Below, piece after piece: positions 1 to 5,996 of a DNA stretch of 9,118 nucleotides. Made by a program: the position numbers and the translations under genes. The notes below the pieces were generated by a model, which was given only the letters and a program-made list of their open reading frames with translations, made no database searches and was not told the origin of the DNA. Origin of the DNA: CAZQYC01 sp043746555 (GTDB lineage Bacteria > Pseudomonadota > Gammaproteobacteria > Steroidobacterales > Steroidobacteraceae); NCBI GenBank assembly GCA_043746555.1, contig JAYTQU010000054.1, forward strand, positions 1 to 9,118. The letters are read 5' to 3'. Within the stretch, counting starts at the first letter, position 1. Every line of letters begins with the position of its first letter.

Positions 1-62
1 CGCAGGTTGCTCGCGGCGTTGCCGGCGTGCGCTCCGTCAAGAATGATATGAGAGTGAAGTGA
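1..62 (+). CDS. BON-domain protein, C-terminal end (partial)
   Basis: The window opens inside a gene read in the frame starting at base 3, which ends at TGA 60-62. The visible end reads QVARGVAGVRSVKNDMRVK. This matches the closing strand of a BON domain (OsmY type), where a 'GV..V.N.L.V' pattern ends the repeat. BON proteins are usually periplasmic and bind membranes or lipids, often as osmotic or envelope stress proteins. Only 19 residues are visible, so domain number, signal peptide and length cannot be judged. The next gene starts 59 bases downstream on the same strand and also encodes an exported protein, so co-transcription is plausible. Confidence 0.7.
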   Translation, partial: QVARGVAGVRSVKNDMRVK

Positions 63-121
63 CGGCCATCTTGCGAATGCCTGTCCGGCTAACGATCACC
101 CGGCCAATGGAGATATAGGCA

Positions 122-826
122 ATGCGTTATTTTTTGGTTGCATTGTCGATCCTACTTTGTTCCATCGTCACAGCACAATCGGCTCAGGCAGAAGTCGGTA
201 TCAGCATCGGCATCAACGTGCCGGTGTATCCGACGCTGGTGCGTGTGCCGGGCTATCCCGTGTATTACGATCCGCGAGCAAACTCGAATTACTTCTTTTA
301 CGACGGCGAATACTGGGTGTATGAGAGGGATAACTGGTACGCGAGCAGTTGGTACAACGGACCTTGGGAGTTGACGGAACCGGAAAGCGTGCCGCTATTT
401 GTGTTGCGCGTTCCCGTGCGTTACTACCGCCGCCCGCCGACATACTTTCGCGATTGGAATTCAAGTGCGCCACCGCGTTGGGGCGAGCACTGGGGTCGCG
501 ATTGGGAACAGCGTCGTAGTGGTTGGAATCGATGGGATCGCCGCGCCACTCCAAAGCCCGCGCCGTTGCCGACTTACCAGCGACCGTATTCGCGAGATCG
601 GTATCCGCGAGCGTTAGAGCAGCAACAATCGATTCGATCCGAGCGATATCGCTATCAGCCGCGCGAGCCGATCACGCAACAACATTATCAACAACCGCCG
701 TCGCAGCCGAATCGCGAACGCGGCGATTCCGACAAGAGCGACCGGGACAAACCCAATCCGCAATGCAGGGGCCGTGACGACCGCCGTGACGACGGAAAGA
801 ACGATCGAAAGAACGATCGCCGTTAG
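122..826 (+). CDS. Secreted Tyr/Trp-rich hypothetical protein with charged tail
   Basis: This 234-residue protein starts at ATG 122, preceded by GGAG at 109-112. Residues 1-23 form a clear Sec signal peptide (MRYF, hydrophobic core, then AQA before EVG), so it is exported. Residues 24-120 are rich in Tyr, Trp and Pro, with motifs such as YFFYDGEYWVY, WYASSWYNGPW and VPVRYYRRPP. These resemble an uncharacterised proteobacterial family annotated as hypothetical or as YXWGXW/WXXGXW-like; this is recalled family resemblance, not a search. Residues 120-234 become very basic and charged (Arg, Asp, Gln, Pro), probably disordered, and end in a KNDRKNDRR repeat. No enzymatic motif is visible. It lies between a BON protein and an Lpp-like lipoprotein, which suggests an envelope role, but the function is unknown. 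Confidence 0.85.
   Translation: MRYFLVALSILLCSIVTAQSAQAEVGISIGINVPVYPTLVRVPGYPVYYDPRANSNYFFYDGEYWVYERDNWYASSWYNGPWELTEPESVPLFVLRVPVRYYRRPPTYFRDWNSSAPPRWGEHWGRDWEQRRSGWNRWDRRATPKPAPLPTYQRPYSRDRYPRALEQQQSIRSERYRYQPREPITQQHYQQPPSQPNRERGDSDKSDRDKPNPQCRGRDDRRDDGKNDRKNDRR
795..818 (+). repeat. 12-bp perfect tandem duplication in coding tail
   Basis: The unit gaaagaacgatc occurs twice back to back (795-806 and 807-818). It encodes the duplicated Lys-Asn-Asp-Arg near the C-terminus of the secreted protein. The unit is a multiple of three, so copy-number change would keep the frame. Confidence 0.85.
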
Positions 827-881
827 CTGCGGGATCACGGTGACGACACGGCTAAATTTCGATAACGAGTGATTGACCAAC

Positions 882-887
882 AAGAGG
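882..887 (+). promoter_or_regulatory. Ribosome binding site of the Lpp-like gene
   Basis: AAGAGG lies eight bases before ATG 896. It decides the start: the in-frame GTG at 869 lies upstream of this site and would add nine polar residues ahead of the signal peptide. Confidence 0.7.
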
Positions 888-895
888 TAATAGAT

Positions 896-1207
896 ATGAG
901 TACTGTTCTCAAGGTGATTGCATTAGCTTCATTTGCCGCAATCGCGAGTGGCTGCCAAAACATGAAGCCGCTGGAGGCAGACGTTGCGATGCTGAAAACG
1001 CAAGTCGGTTCGCTGCAAACGGATGTCGACTCACTAAAGCAAGGCGCGGGCGCAACGGCTCAAGCGGCAGCCGATGCACAACGCAGCGCTCAAGCAGCCT
1101 CAAGCAAGGCCGATCAAGCGCTCGCTGCCGCTCAGGCCGCGGATCACAAAGCCGATGCGGTAGATGAGAAGCTCGATCGTATGTTCAAGAAGTCTGTTTC
1201 CAAATAA
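896..1207 (+). CDS. Lpp/OprI-like alanine-zipper lipoprotein
   Basis: This is a 103-residue small outer-membrane lipoprotein. Residues 1-19 are a lipoprotein signal peptide ending in the lipobox A-S-G followed by Cys20, the predicted lipidated residue. After it, L26, V30, L33, V37, L40, V44 and L47 fall in perfect 4-3 heptads. This is followed by a long Ala-rich helix (roughly residues 52-90, many AQAA/ADQA motifs), as in Braun-type lipoproteins that trimerise. The last residue is Lys, as in E. coli Lpp, where the terminal Lys is linked to peptidoglycan by L,D-transpeptidases. It is somewhat longer than Lpp (78 residues) or OprI (83). ATG 896 is chosen because of the AAGAGG before it. The gene lies 69 bases after the secreted protein gene, so either a shared transcript or its own promoter is possible. 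The family call is firm; peptidoglycan attachment is inference. Confidence 0.85.
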   Translation: MSTVLKVIALASFAAIASGCQNMKPLEADVAMLKTQVGSLQTDVDSLKQGAGATAQAAADAQRSAQAASSKADQALAAAQAADHKADAVDEKLDRMFKKSVSK

Positions 1208-1236
1208 CTCACGCAAACGGTACCGCGCGTTAGGGA

Positions 1237-1257
1237 CGCACGCTCGTTCAGCGTGTG
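1237..1257 (+). terminator. Hairpin after the lipoprotein gene, possible terminator
   Basis: An 8-base stem (cgcacgct / agcgtgtg, one G-T pair) with a 5-base loop lies 29 bases after the lipoprotein stop. It is followed by a C-run and no T-tract, so it is not a classical intrinsic terminator. It could protect the 3' end or be chance. Confidence 0.3.
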
Positions 1258-1443
1258 CCCCCAACGCACTATCGGTTCACCATCAATTTGGTATGCCTCA
1301 TTGGTTCAAAATCATATGGGACCGGCATCGGGCCAACACCGCTATGTTCGATGCCGCGCAGACTCAATCAGCGCCGCGGCGTATCTTAAACCCGCCCAAT
1401 CGATAATACGCCAGCGCGGACGCCGAGCGGTTTCTGTAGCCGT

Positions 1444-1475
1444 TGAATCTGGATATTGAATCTGGATATTGAATC
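1444..1475 (+). repeat. 13-bp tandem repeat upstream of the kinase start
   Basis: The unit tgaatctggatat occurs at 1444-1456 and 1457-1469, followed by a 6-base partial third copy (1470-1475). The period of 13 is not a multiple of three, which supports reading this stretch as non-coding leader and argues against the in-frame TTG start at 1456. Confidence 0.85.
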
Positions 1476-1523
1476 GACTCTTGAAATCGACGTTTCGGCC
1501 GATTCGCTGTCGGTGAGCTTACC

Positions 1524-1529
1524 GGAGAG
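1524..1529 (+). promoter_or_regulatory. Ribosome binding site of the REC-PAS gene
   Basis: GGAGAG lies seven bases before ATG 1537. It favours this ATG, which begins MNPNLRLLLVDDSEDD directly at the receiver fold, over the upstream in-frame TTG at 1456. Confidence 0.7.
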
Positions 1530-1536
1530 TTGCTCC

Positions 1537-2232
1537 ATGAATCCAAATCTACGCTTATTGTTGGTCGATGATTCCGAAGACGATGTCCACTTGGTCCTGC
1601 ATACACTGAATCGAGGCGGCTACGATGACATCCAGTGGGAGTCAGTCGACACGCCGGCGGCGATGCGCGTCTGTCTACAACGCCAAGATTGGGATGTCAT
1701 CATTTCCGACAATTCAATGCCCGGTTTCAGCGCGCGCGCTTCGCTGGCGCTCGCTCACGAATTTCGACCGAAGGCACCCTTCATTGTCGTATCGAGCGAG
1801 ATCGACGTTGAGACGATAGTTACGTTGCTAAAAACCGGCGCCAGCGACTTTGTTCCGAAGAAGGAACTGCCGCGACTCGTCACGGCCGTCCAACGTTGCT
1901 TGCACGATACCGAGAAAGAGAAAGAGGCGCAACGAAGCGCCGACGCACTGGAAGTTTCGGAAACTCGCTATCGTCGACTCTTTGAGACCGCGCTGGACGG
2001 TATATTGATTGTCGATGCGACCACCAGTCAGATCGACGACGTCAATCCCTTTTTGATCGAGATGCTCGGGTATTCACGCGAGGAATTCCTGGGAAAGAAA
2101 CTGTGGGATCTCGGCTCATTTAAGGATGTCGATGCTTCCAAACAGTCTTTCAGAGAACTGCAAACTAAAGGATATGTCCGCTACGAGGATCTTCCACTGC
2201 TGACCAATGATGGGAAGCGCATAGATGTATAG
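1537..2232 (+). CDS. Receiver-PAS protein, N-terminal part of an interrupted hybrid kinase
   Basis: This 231-residue reading ends at TAG 2230-2232. Residues 5-122 are a receiver (REC) domain: acidic pair D11-D12, phospho-acceptor D58 in DVIISDNSMPG, conserved Ser in IVVSSE (86-87) and Lys in DFVPKKEL (108). A short helical linker follows (125-145). Then a PAS domain begins at YRRLFETALDGILIVD (from about 145) with typical features such as NPFLIEMLGYSREEFLGK and LLTNDGKRIDV. The PAS fold is cut before its last strands; those strands (FVSNVYQVD...VIQCNIRDIT) are encoded in the same frame directly after the stop. If translated alone, the product would carry a phosphorylatable receiver and an incomplete PAS, with no kinase. 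The start is set by GGAGAG at 1524-1529. Confidence 0.8.
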   Translation: MNPNLRLLLVDDSEDDVHLVLHTLNRGGYDDIQWESVDTPAAMRVCLQRQDWDVIISDNSMPGFSARASLALAHEFRPKAPFIVVSSEIDVETIVTLLKTGASDFVPKKELPRLVTAVQRCLHDTEKEKEAQRSADALEVSETRYRRLFETALDGILIVDATTSQIDDVNPFLIEMLGYSREEFLGKKLWDLGSFKDVDASKQSFRELQTKGYVRYEDLPLLTNDGKRIDV

Positions 2233-2304
2233 TTCGTCAGCAATGTTTACCAAGTTGATCGGAAGCAAGTCATCCAATGCAATATTCGCGACATTACCAA
2301 CCGT

Positions 2305-3144
2305 GTGCATGCCGAATCGAACTTGCGGAAGTTGACTGCGCAACTCGAACAACGCGTAACCGAGCGCACATTGCAATTGGAAGATATCAACAGGGAATTG
2401 GAGGCTTTCAGCTATTCCATCTCTCACGACCTGCGCGCGCCATTGCGACAGGTCGACAGCTTCGCGCTGATCCTGCAAGAGGAGTACTTCGAACAAGGCA
2501 GCCCTAAGGCGTTGGAATTGACACAGAGAATACGCGCCGCCGTGAAACGCATGAATTCGCTTGTAGATGCACTTTTGACACTCGCACACATTGCCACCAG
2601 CGACCTTAAACGCAAGCCAGTGGATCTCAGCGAACTCGTGCATATGGCTGCGGCGGAGCTTGAACTGAGCGATCCGTCGCGCAAGGTCGAATGGACTATT
2701 GCGGACGGTGTGTTCGTCGATGCCGACCCGCAACTGTTGCGCGTCGTTGTGGATAATCTGCTGAGCAACGCGTGGAAATTCACCGCGCAGCGCGAGCACG
2801 CGCATATCGAATTCGGCATCGCGCGACAAACGGACGGCAGCGTTGCATTCTTTGAGCGCGACGATGGCGCTGGATTCGACATGGCGTACGCCGATAATTT
2901 ATTCGGAGCGTTTCAACGCCTGCATAGCAACAACGAGTTCCCCGGCACCGGCATCGGCCTCGCCACCGTGCAGCGAATCATTCATAGGCACGGTGGACGA
3001 ATTTGGGCGGAGGCAACCGTCGATAGAGGAGCGACGTTCTGGTTCACGCTCACCGACGATCTACATGAACCGAAGAATGCAATTGGCAGCGTCAAAGCGA
3101 AGGTAAATCGCGTTTCATCGACCACTGCCGCAGTCACGAGCTAA
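2305..3144 (+). CDS. Histidine kinase core, C-terminal part of the interrupted hybrid kinase
   Basis: This open stretch is in the same frame as the receiver-PAS part and holds the transmitter. A coiled-coil linker (LRKLTAQLEQRVTERTLQLEDINREL) leads into the HisKA H-box SYSISHDLRAPLRQ, whose phospho-accepting His codon is at 2425-2427. The HATPase_c domain has an N-box (VVDNLLSNAWKFT), a G1 box (DDGAGFD), an F-box-like LFGAFQRLH and a G2 box (GTGIGLATVQRII). It matches the cytosolic PAS-linked kinases related to bacteriophytochrome and Cph1-like transmitters. GTG 2305 is the first possible start but has no ribosome binding site, so a separately translated protein is doubtful; reading continues unbroken from 2233. 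The catalytic motifs look intact. The 3' end is followed by a 202-base gap with a strong terminator. Confidence 0.7.
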   Translation: MHAESNLRKLTAQLEQRVTERTLQLEDINRELEAFSYSISHDLRAPLRQVDSFALILQEEYFEQGSPKALELTQRIRAAVKRMNSLVDALLTLAHIATSDLKRKPVDLSELVHMAAAELELSDPSRKVEWTIADGVFVDADPQLLRVVVDNLLSNAWKFTAQREHAHIEFGIARQTDGSVAFFERDDGAGFDMAYADNLFGAFQRLHSNNEFPGTGIGLATVQRIIHRHGGRIWAEATVDRGATFWFTLTDDLHEPKNAIGSVKAKVNRVSSTTAAVTS

Positions 3145-3260
3145 CCTCGCCGGCGTTTGTCGCAGAGAACCTATCTCCATGTTCGATGGCGTACAGACCC
3201 ATAGCGCATTCCACTGCAATCATCATTCGCCGTTGCTGTGCTCGCGCGACGATCTCGATT

Positions 3261-3298
3261 GACCCTACGCGACTCAATTGTCGCGTAGGGTCGTTTTT
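3261..3298 (+). terminator. Strong intrinsic terminator between the kinase and desaturase genes
   Basis: A perfect 12-base stem (gaccctacgcga at 3261-3272, tcgcgtagggtc at 3281-3292) with an 8-base loop is followed by gttttt. The T-run is on the + strand side only, so it should stop + strand transcripts. It lies 116 bases after the kinase stop and only 48 bases before the desaturase ATG, leaving little room for a separate desaturase promoter downstream. Confidence 0.9.
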
Positions 3299-3346
3299 CG
3301 ACCGCGTGCCCGGCGTTACCGGCGCAAATCTGTCTGCGATCGATCA

Positions 3347-4594
3347 ATGAATACCGAATGGTTATACGGGCTTTGGCATCTCACGTTCTGGAGTTACTTC
3401 TGGATCGCGGCGGTCATGCTGCAGGTAACGCTTCTCGGCTCCACGCTCTATTTGCATCGCGACGCCACCCACCGCAGCATCGATCTGCATCCGGTGCTGC
3501 GACACTTTTTTCGCGGCTGGATATGGCTGACCTCCAGCATGCTGACGCGCGAATGGGTGGCCGTGCATCGCAAACGCCATGCGTTTGCGGACCGTGCGGG
3601 CGATCCACACAGTCCCGTCAATGAAGGCCTGGGGAAGATTCTGCTCGAAGGAACCGAGTTTTATCGATGCGAGGCGCGCAACCCGCTTACACAAGACCAT
3701 TACGGCAAAGGAACACAGGATGATTGGATCGAACGCAATCTTTATTCGCGGCATCGCAACGCAGGCATCATTGCATTCGTACTGATCGAGCTCGCGCTCT
3801 TCGGCGTGCCGGGCATTATCTTAATCGCCCTGCAAATGCTGTCGATGCCGGTGCTTGCAGCCGGTGCGATCAACGGTTTGGGCCACGGCGTCGGCTATCG
3901 CAATTACGAAGTCGAGAACGCAGCGACGAACATCGTGCCGTGGGGAATGTTAATTTGCGGCGAGGAGCTGCACAACAACCACCACGCATTTCCGGCATCT
4001 CCGAAATTTTCAGTACGCGCTTGGGAATTCGATGCCGGATGGCTCTTTGCGGTTTTGTTGGAATCGGTAGGTTTGGCAAAGATCAAGCGAACCGCTATTC
4101 CCTCAGGCGTGTTGACGCTTGCGAAATGGCCCGACACCGGCATGATCGACCCTAAAACGGTGTACGAGGTTGTTCGCCATCGCATGCAGGTACTTCGCGC
4201 GTACGCCAAACAAGTGACCGCGCCGGTTGTCGAGCAGGCGCTAGTTCGCCAATATCGGCAACCCAAAAAGTTACGACTTCCTGAAGCACCCAGATCGAAA
4301 CGACCTGGCGCTCGCGCGCTTCGCAAACTGCTTACTCGTAGCCCAGCGTTGTTGGATTCCCCAGCGAAGAAGCGCTTGCAAAACTTATTGGCAGCCTATC
4401 CGGCGCTTAACATCGTGCACGACTATCAGGAACAGTTGCGACAACTTTGGGATACGATCTATCCGGCGAGAGACAATTTGCCTGAAATGTTCACGGGATG
4501 GTGCGCGCGAGCGGAAGCGAGCGGCATTAGATCGTTGGAGGATTTCGCCGCCGCACTGCGACTATTCTCCTCTACTGCCGCGAGGCAGAGGTAA
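3347..4594 (+). CDS. desA: Membrane fatty-acid desaturase (DesA-like, delta-9 type)
   Basis: This 415-residue integral membrane di-iron desaturase would use O2 and reducing power to introduce a cis double bond into acyl chains of membrane lipids or acyl-CoA, tuning fluidity. Hydrophobic segments lie at about 12-33, 50-66 and 139-175. Three His boxes are visible: HRDATH (37-42), HRKRH (74-78) and HNNHH (209-213), plus NGLGHGVGYRNYE (176-188) and the DPHSP motif (86-90). The second box is normally HxxHH; here Arg77 stands in the fourth position. Residues about 250-415 form a soluble C-terminal extension ending in WCARAEASGIRSLEDFAAALR, which I recall from proteobacterial DesA homologues. The ATG at 3347 is chosen because upstream in-frame starts (TTG 3278) fall inside the terminator; no good ribosome binding site precedes it. 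The symbol is by family, not proven orthology. Confidence 0.85.
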   Translation: MNTEWLYGLWHLTFWSYFWIAAVMLQVTLLGSTLYLHRDATHRSIDLHPVLRHFFRGWIWLTSSMLTREWVAVHRKRHAFADRAGDPHSPVNEGLGKILLEGTEFYRCEARNPLTQDHYGKGTQDDWIERNLYSRHRNAGIIAFVLIELALFGVPGIILIALQMLSMPVLAAGAINGLGHGVGYRNYEVENAATNIVPWGMLICGEELHNNHHAFPASPKFSVRAWEFDAGWLFAVLLESVGLAKIKRTAIPSGVLTLAKWPDTGMIDPKTVYEVVRHRMQVLRAYAKQVTAPVVEQALVRQYRQPKKLRLPEAPRSKRPGARALRKLLTRSPALLDSPAKKRLQNLLAAYPALNIVHDYQEQLRQLWDTIYPARDNLPEMFTGWCARAEASGIRSLEDFAAALRLFSSTAARQR

Positions 4595-4620
4595 CATGCG
4601 TTTCGATAAAGACCATTGCT

Positions 4621-5199
4621 TCAGTGCCAAACTGGAATTTCGATTCTCCTTTTAGCGGCGATCCGACGTAGATCGTCAATGATGCACTTGGCTTCTTTTG
4701 CGTACTGTTGCTCCGCCGCTAGAATCGATCTGAGCATGGCCTGTGAGATGCGATCCTTGCCTTCCAGGTATTCGACCATCGCAAGCAATGCATCGATTGC
4801 AACGCGTTCTTCGATCAGATCCTCGGCGAGCATGTTTTCCAGCGTGGTACCGACGGAATACGCGGCGTGACTGCGGTAGGCGAGTGCCGCCGGTTCGAGA
4901 TTCGGCTTGCCGCCCAGATTCCGGATACGCTCGGAAAGAATGTCCGCGTGATTCTGTTTTTGGTTCGCGCGAGCGAGAAACTCCTGCCGCATCGCGTTGG
5001 CTAGCAATCCTTCTACGGAACCAGCGTGCCGACGGTAACGCAGGGCACCGGCGAGTTCGTTGGCAAGCACTTCGTTTAGAATTTGCAGAACAATGTCCTG
5101 ATCCGTGACGATGCGTATGTCGGCATCGTCGTCCGAACGCATGTTCGGCGATAGAGTCGAATTGGCGTACTGCTCTACTATTTCAACTTTCGCGTTCAT
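4621..5199 (-). CDS. Ferritin-like four-helix protein, atypical metal site
   Basis: This 192-residue protein has a four-helix ferritin-like fold after a polar N-terminus of about 30 residues. Helix A is DIVLQILNEVLANELAGALRYR (Glu48). Helix B is ANAMRQEFLARANQKQNHADILSERI, followed by the characteristic LGGKPNL turn. Helix C is LAEDLIEERVAIDALLAMVEYL, and helix D is ISQAMLRSILAAEQQYAKEA. It resembles bacterioferritin-related proteins that store iron or protect against oxidants. In that family helix B carries ExxH and helix D carries ExxH; here helix B has Lys81 and His84, and helix D has Glu163 and Tyr166, so a Glu and a His ligand appear replaced. Iron oxidation may be lost or altered. ATG 5199 has GGGAGA seven bases upstream. 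The gene is last in the minus-strand cluster and ends 26 bases from the convergent desaturase stop. Confidence 0.8.
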   Translation of the reverse strand: MNAKVEIVEQYANSTLSPNMRSDDDADIRIVTDQDIVLQILNEVLANELAGALRYRRHAGSVEGLLANAMRQEFLARANQKQNHADILSERIRNLGGKPNLEPAALAYRSHAAYSVGTTLENMLAEDLIEERVAIDALLAMVEYLEGKDRISQAMLRSILAAEQQYAKEAKCIIDDLRRIAAKRRIEIPVWH

Positions 5200-5259
5200 C
5201 GTAGGATCTCCCGGGAAAATCTATCAGTGCAGTCGATGCAATTTCCGCCACGACTTTTT

Positions 5260-5568
5260 CTAGACTCGCGCGCCAACAAAGCGTGCTGCGAATACTTTAG
5301 CGATCGCGCCTATCGGCAAGTAACTCAGCCACCGCACCGTTCGCGCCGGCCGTATCGCCATTAGAGCGAATGCGAGCACACCAAGAACTAGCTTGGCGTG
5401 TCCGTTCGTGAGTATCTTCATTGTCACGCTGCGCGGAAACCGGTCGTCGGTCGCGAGAACTAGATCTTGACCGTTGTTCTTAACCGCCGGATCGAAGAGC
5501 AGCTGCAGTTCCGCGCGCGAGTGCGCGAGGCGCAGAGCTGCGGCGGAAGGTTCAAGCGTGCTGTTCAT
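5260..5568 (-). CDS. Small membrane protein in the YqjK position
   Basis: This 102-residue protein of unknown function starts at ATG 5568 (MNSTLEPSAAALRLAHSRAELQ), overlapping the end of the YqjE-like gene by 17 bases, which implies translational coupling. The open frame extends further upstream, but that part lies inside the YqjE-like gene and I treat it as a shadow. Residues 1-45 are polar; residues about 58-73 (AKLVLGVLAFALMAIR) and 80-98 are hydrophobic, so it is probably membrane-bound with one or two spans. In many proteobacteria a small protein with 'SR.EL' near its start and a hydrophobic C-terminus follows YqjD and YqjE (YqjK-like); the resemblance is by position and shape, not by a clear motif. 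Confidence 0.65.
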   Translation of the reverse strand: MNSTLEPSAAALRLAHSRAELQLLFDPAVKNNGQDLVLATDDRFPRSVTMKILTNGHAKLVLGVLAFALMAIRPARTVRWLSYLPIGAIAKVFAARFVGARV

Positions 5569-5989
5569 TGTGGACACCACGCAATTTTGAAGAAGCGAGC
5601 GTGGAAGCGGTTTCGTCTCCGTCGAGCATTCGTCCCAGGATAACTCGGTCGATTGCCCATTCGCGACGCACGGCGGCAAACAGCGGCGGTTGCCTTAGAC
5701 GCGCACGATTGAAATATATGCCGGCACCGATCGCGATCGCAACAAAGAACGCGGTGAGTGCGTAGACTGCCGTCATTCGATACGGCGTGTCCCAGCCGGC
5801 CGCGACAATCGCGACACACATCATCAGCAAAGCGAACAATGCCGCAACAAACGCAAGCATCATGCTGCCGATTCGTATACGAAACTGCTCACGGCTAACG
5901 GCGAGATCCTGTGCCGCCAGCTCGGCGTAAGCGCCGAGATGACGGAACACGATGGGAGCCGCTTGCGGCAGCGACCAAAGACCGGACAT
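5552..5989 (-). CDS. YqjE-like membrane protein (phage holin III superfamily / DUF1469)
   Basis: This 145-residue inner-membrane protein has an N-terminal amphipathic stretch (HLGAYAELAAQDLAVSREQFRIR, 17-39), then two hydrophobic spans (about 41-66 and 72-93), and a basic polar C-terminal region. This is the usual layout of the YqjE family, often labelled 'phage holin family protein', although no lytic role is known for it. It starts at ATG 5989, only seven bases after the stop of the DUF883 gene, and overlaps the next gene by 17 bases, so it sits in the middle of an operon. In E. coli the yqjD-yqjE-yqjK order is linked to stationary phase and membrane association; a similar role here is inference. 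Confidence 0.8.
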   Translation of the reverse strand: MSGLWSLPQAAPIVFRHLGAYAELAAQDLAVSREQFRIRIGSMMLAFVAALFALLMMCVAIVAAGWDTPYRMTAVYALTAFFVAIAIGAGIYFNRARLRQPPLFAAVRREWAIDRVILGRMLDGDETASTLASSKLRGVHNEQHA

Positions 5990-5996
5990 GCGATCT

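Larger units (their letters stand above)
1208..1536. other. Intergenic region before the kinase gene (329 bp)
   Basis: I see no convincing gene here; the short open frames in it are broken and lack family resemblance. It holds the hairpin at 1237-1257, an 8-base perfect inverted repeat at 1323-1356 (cggcatcg / cgatgccg, 18-base loop), a 13-base tandem duplication starting at 1444 and the GGAGAG ribosome binding site of the kinase at 1524-1529. The promoter of the kinase should lie here, but I cannot point to convincing -35 and -10 boxes. Confidence 0.6.
1537..3144 (+). pseudogene. REC-PAS-HisKA-HATPase kinase gene interrupted by an in-frame TAG
   Basis: Read through the TAG at 2230-2232, the frame gives one 535-position protein: REC (5-122), PAS (about 145-252), H-box His297, N-box Asn411, G1 442-448 and G2 470-476. 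There is no frameshift. Homology continues immediately on both sides of codon 232 (IDV-stop-FVSNVYQVD); related PAS domains typically carry Glu here (VEFVSN), so one change from GAG to TAG explains the interruption. Such proteins are soluble sensor kinases whose N-terminal receiver may take phosphate from, or modulate, the transmitter. The rest shows no decay, so the mutation is recent, the stop is read through, or it is a sequence error. Whether to call it a pseudogene or two genes is open. Confidence 0.65.

Noticed and set aside
869..895. GTG at 869 as start of the lipoprotein
   Set aside because: It would place acidic residues before the signal peptide; ATG 896 has AAGAGG at good spacing.
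1456..1536. TTG at 1456 as start of the receiver-PAS gene
   Set aside because: It lies inside the 13-base tandem repeat and has no ribosome binding site; ATG 1537 has GGAGAG seven bases upstream and begins directly at the receiver fold.
2116..2829. Long minus-strand open frame of 237 codons
   Set aside because: It lies fully opposite the kinase gene, whose PAS, H-box and N-box motifs are clear; the antisense product resembles no family.
3278..3346. TTG at 3278 as start of the desaturase
   Set aside because: It falls in the loop of the intrinsic terminator, and the added residues are Arg-rich and unlike the family.
3904..4326. Minus-strand open frame of 140 codons opposite the desaturase
   Set aside because: It is a shadow of the desaturase gene, which has clear His boxes in the sense frame.
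5569..5679. Upstream extension of the 102-residue membrane protein to 139 residues
   Set aside because: The extra part lies inside the YqjE-like gene in another frame and reads as non-family sequence; ATG 5568 gives the overlap typical of coupled genes.
5552..5989. Phage origin because of the 'holin family' label
   Set aside because: YqjE-type proteins share only the name of the superfamily; no other phage gene, integrase or attachment site is present.
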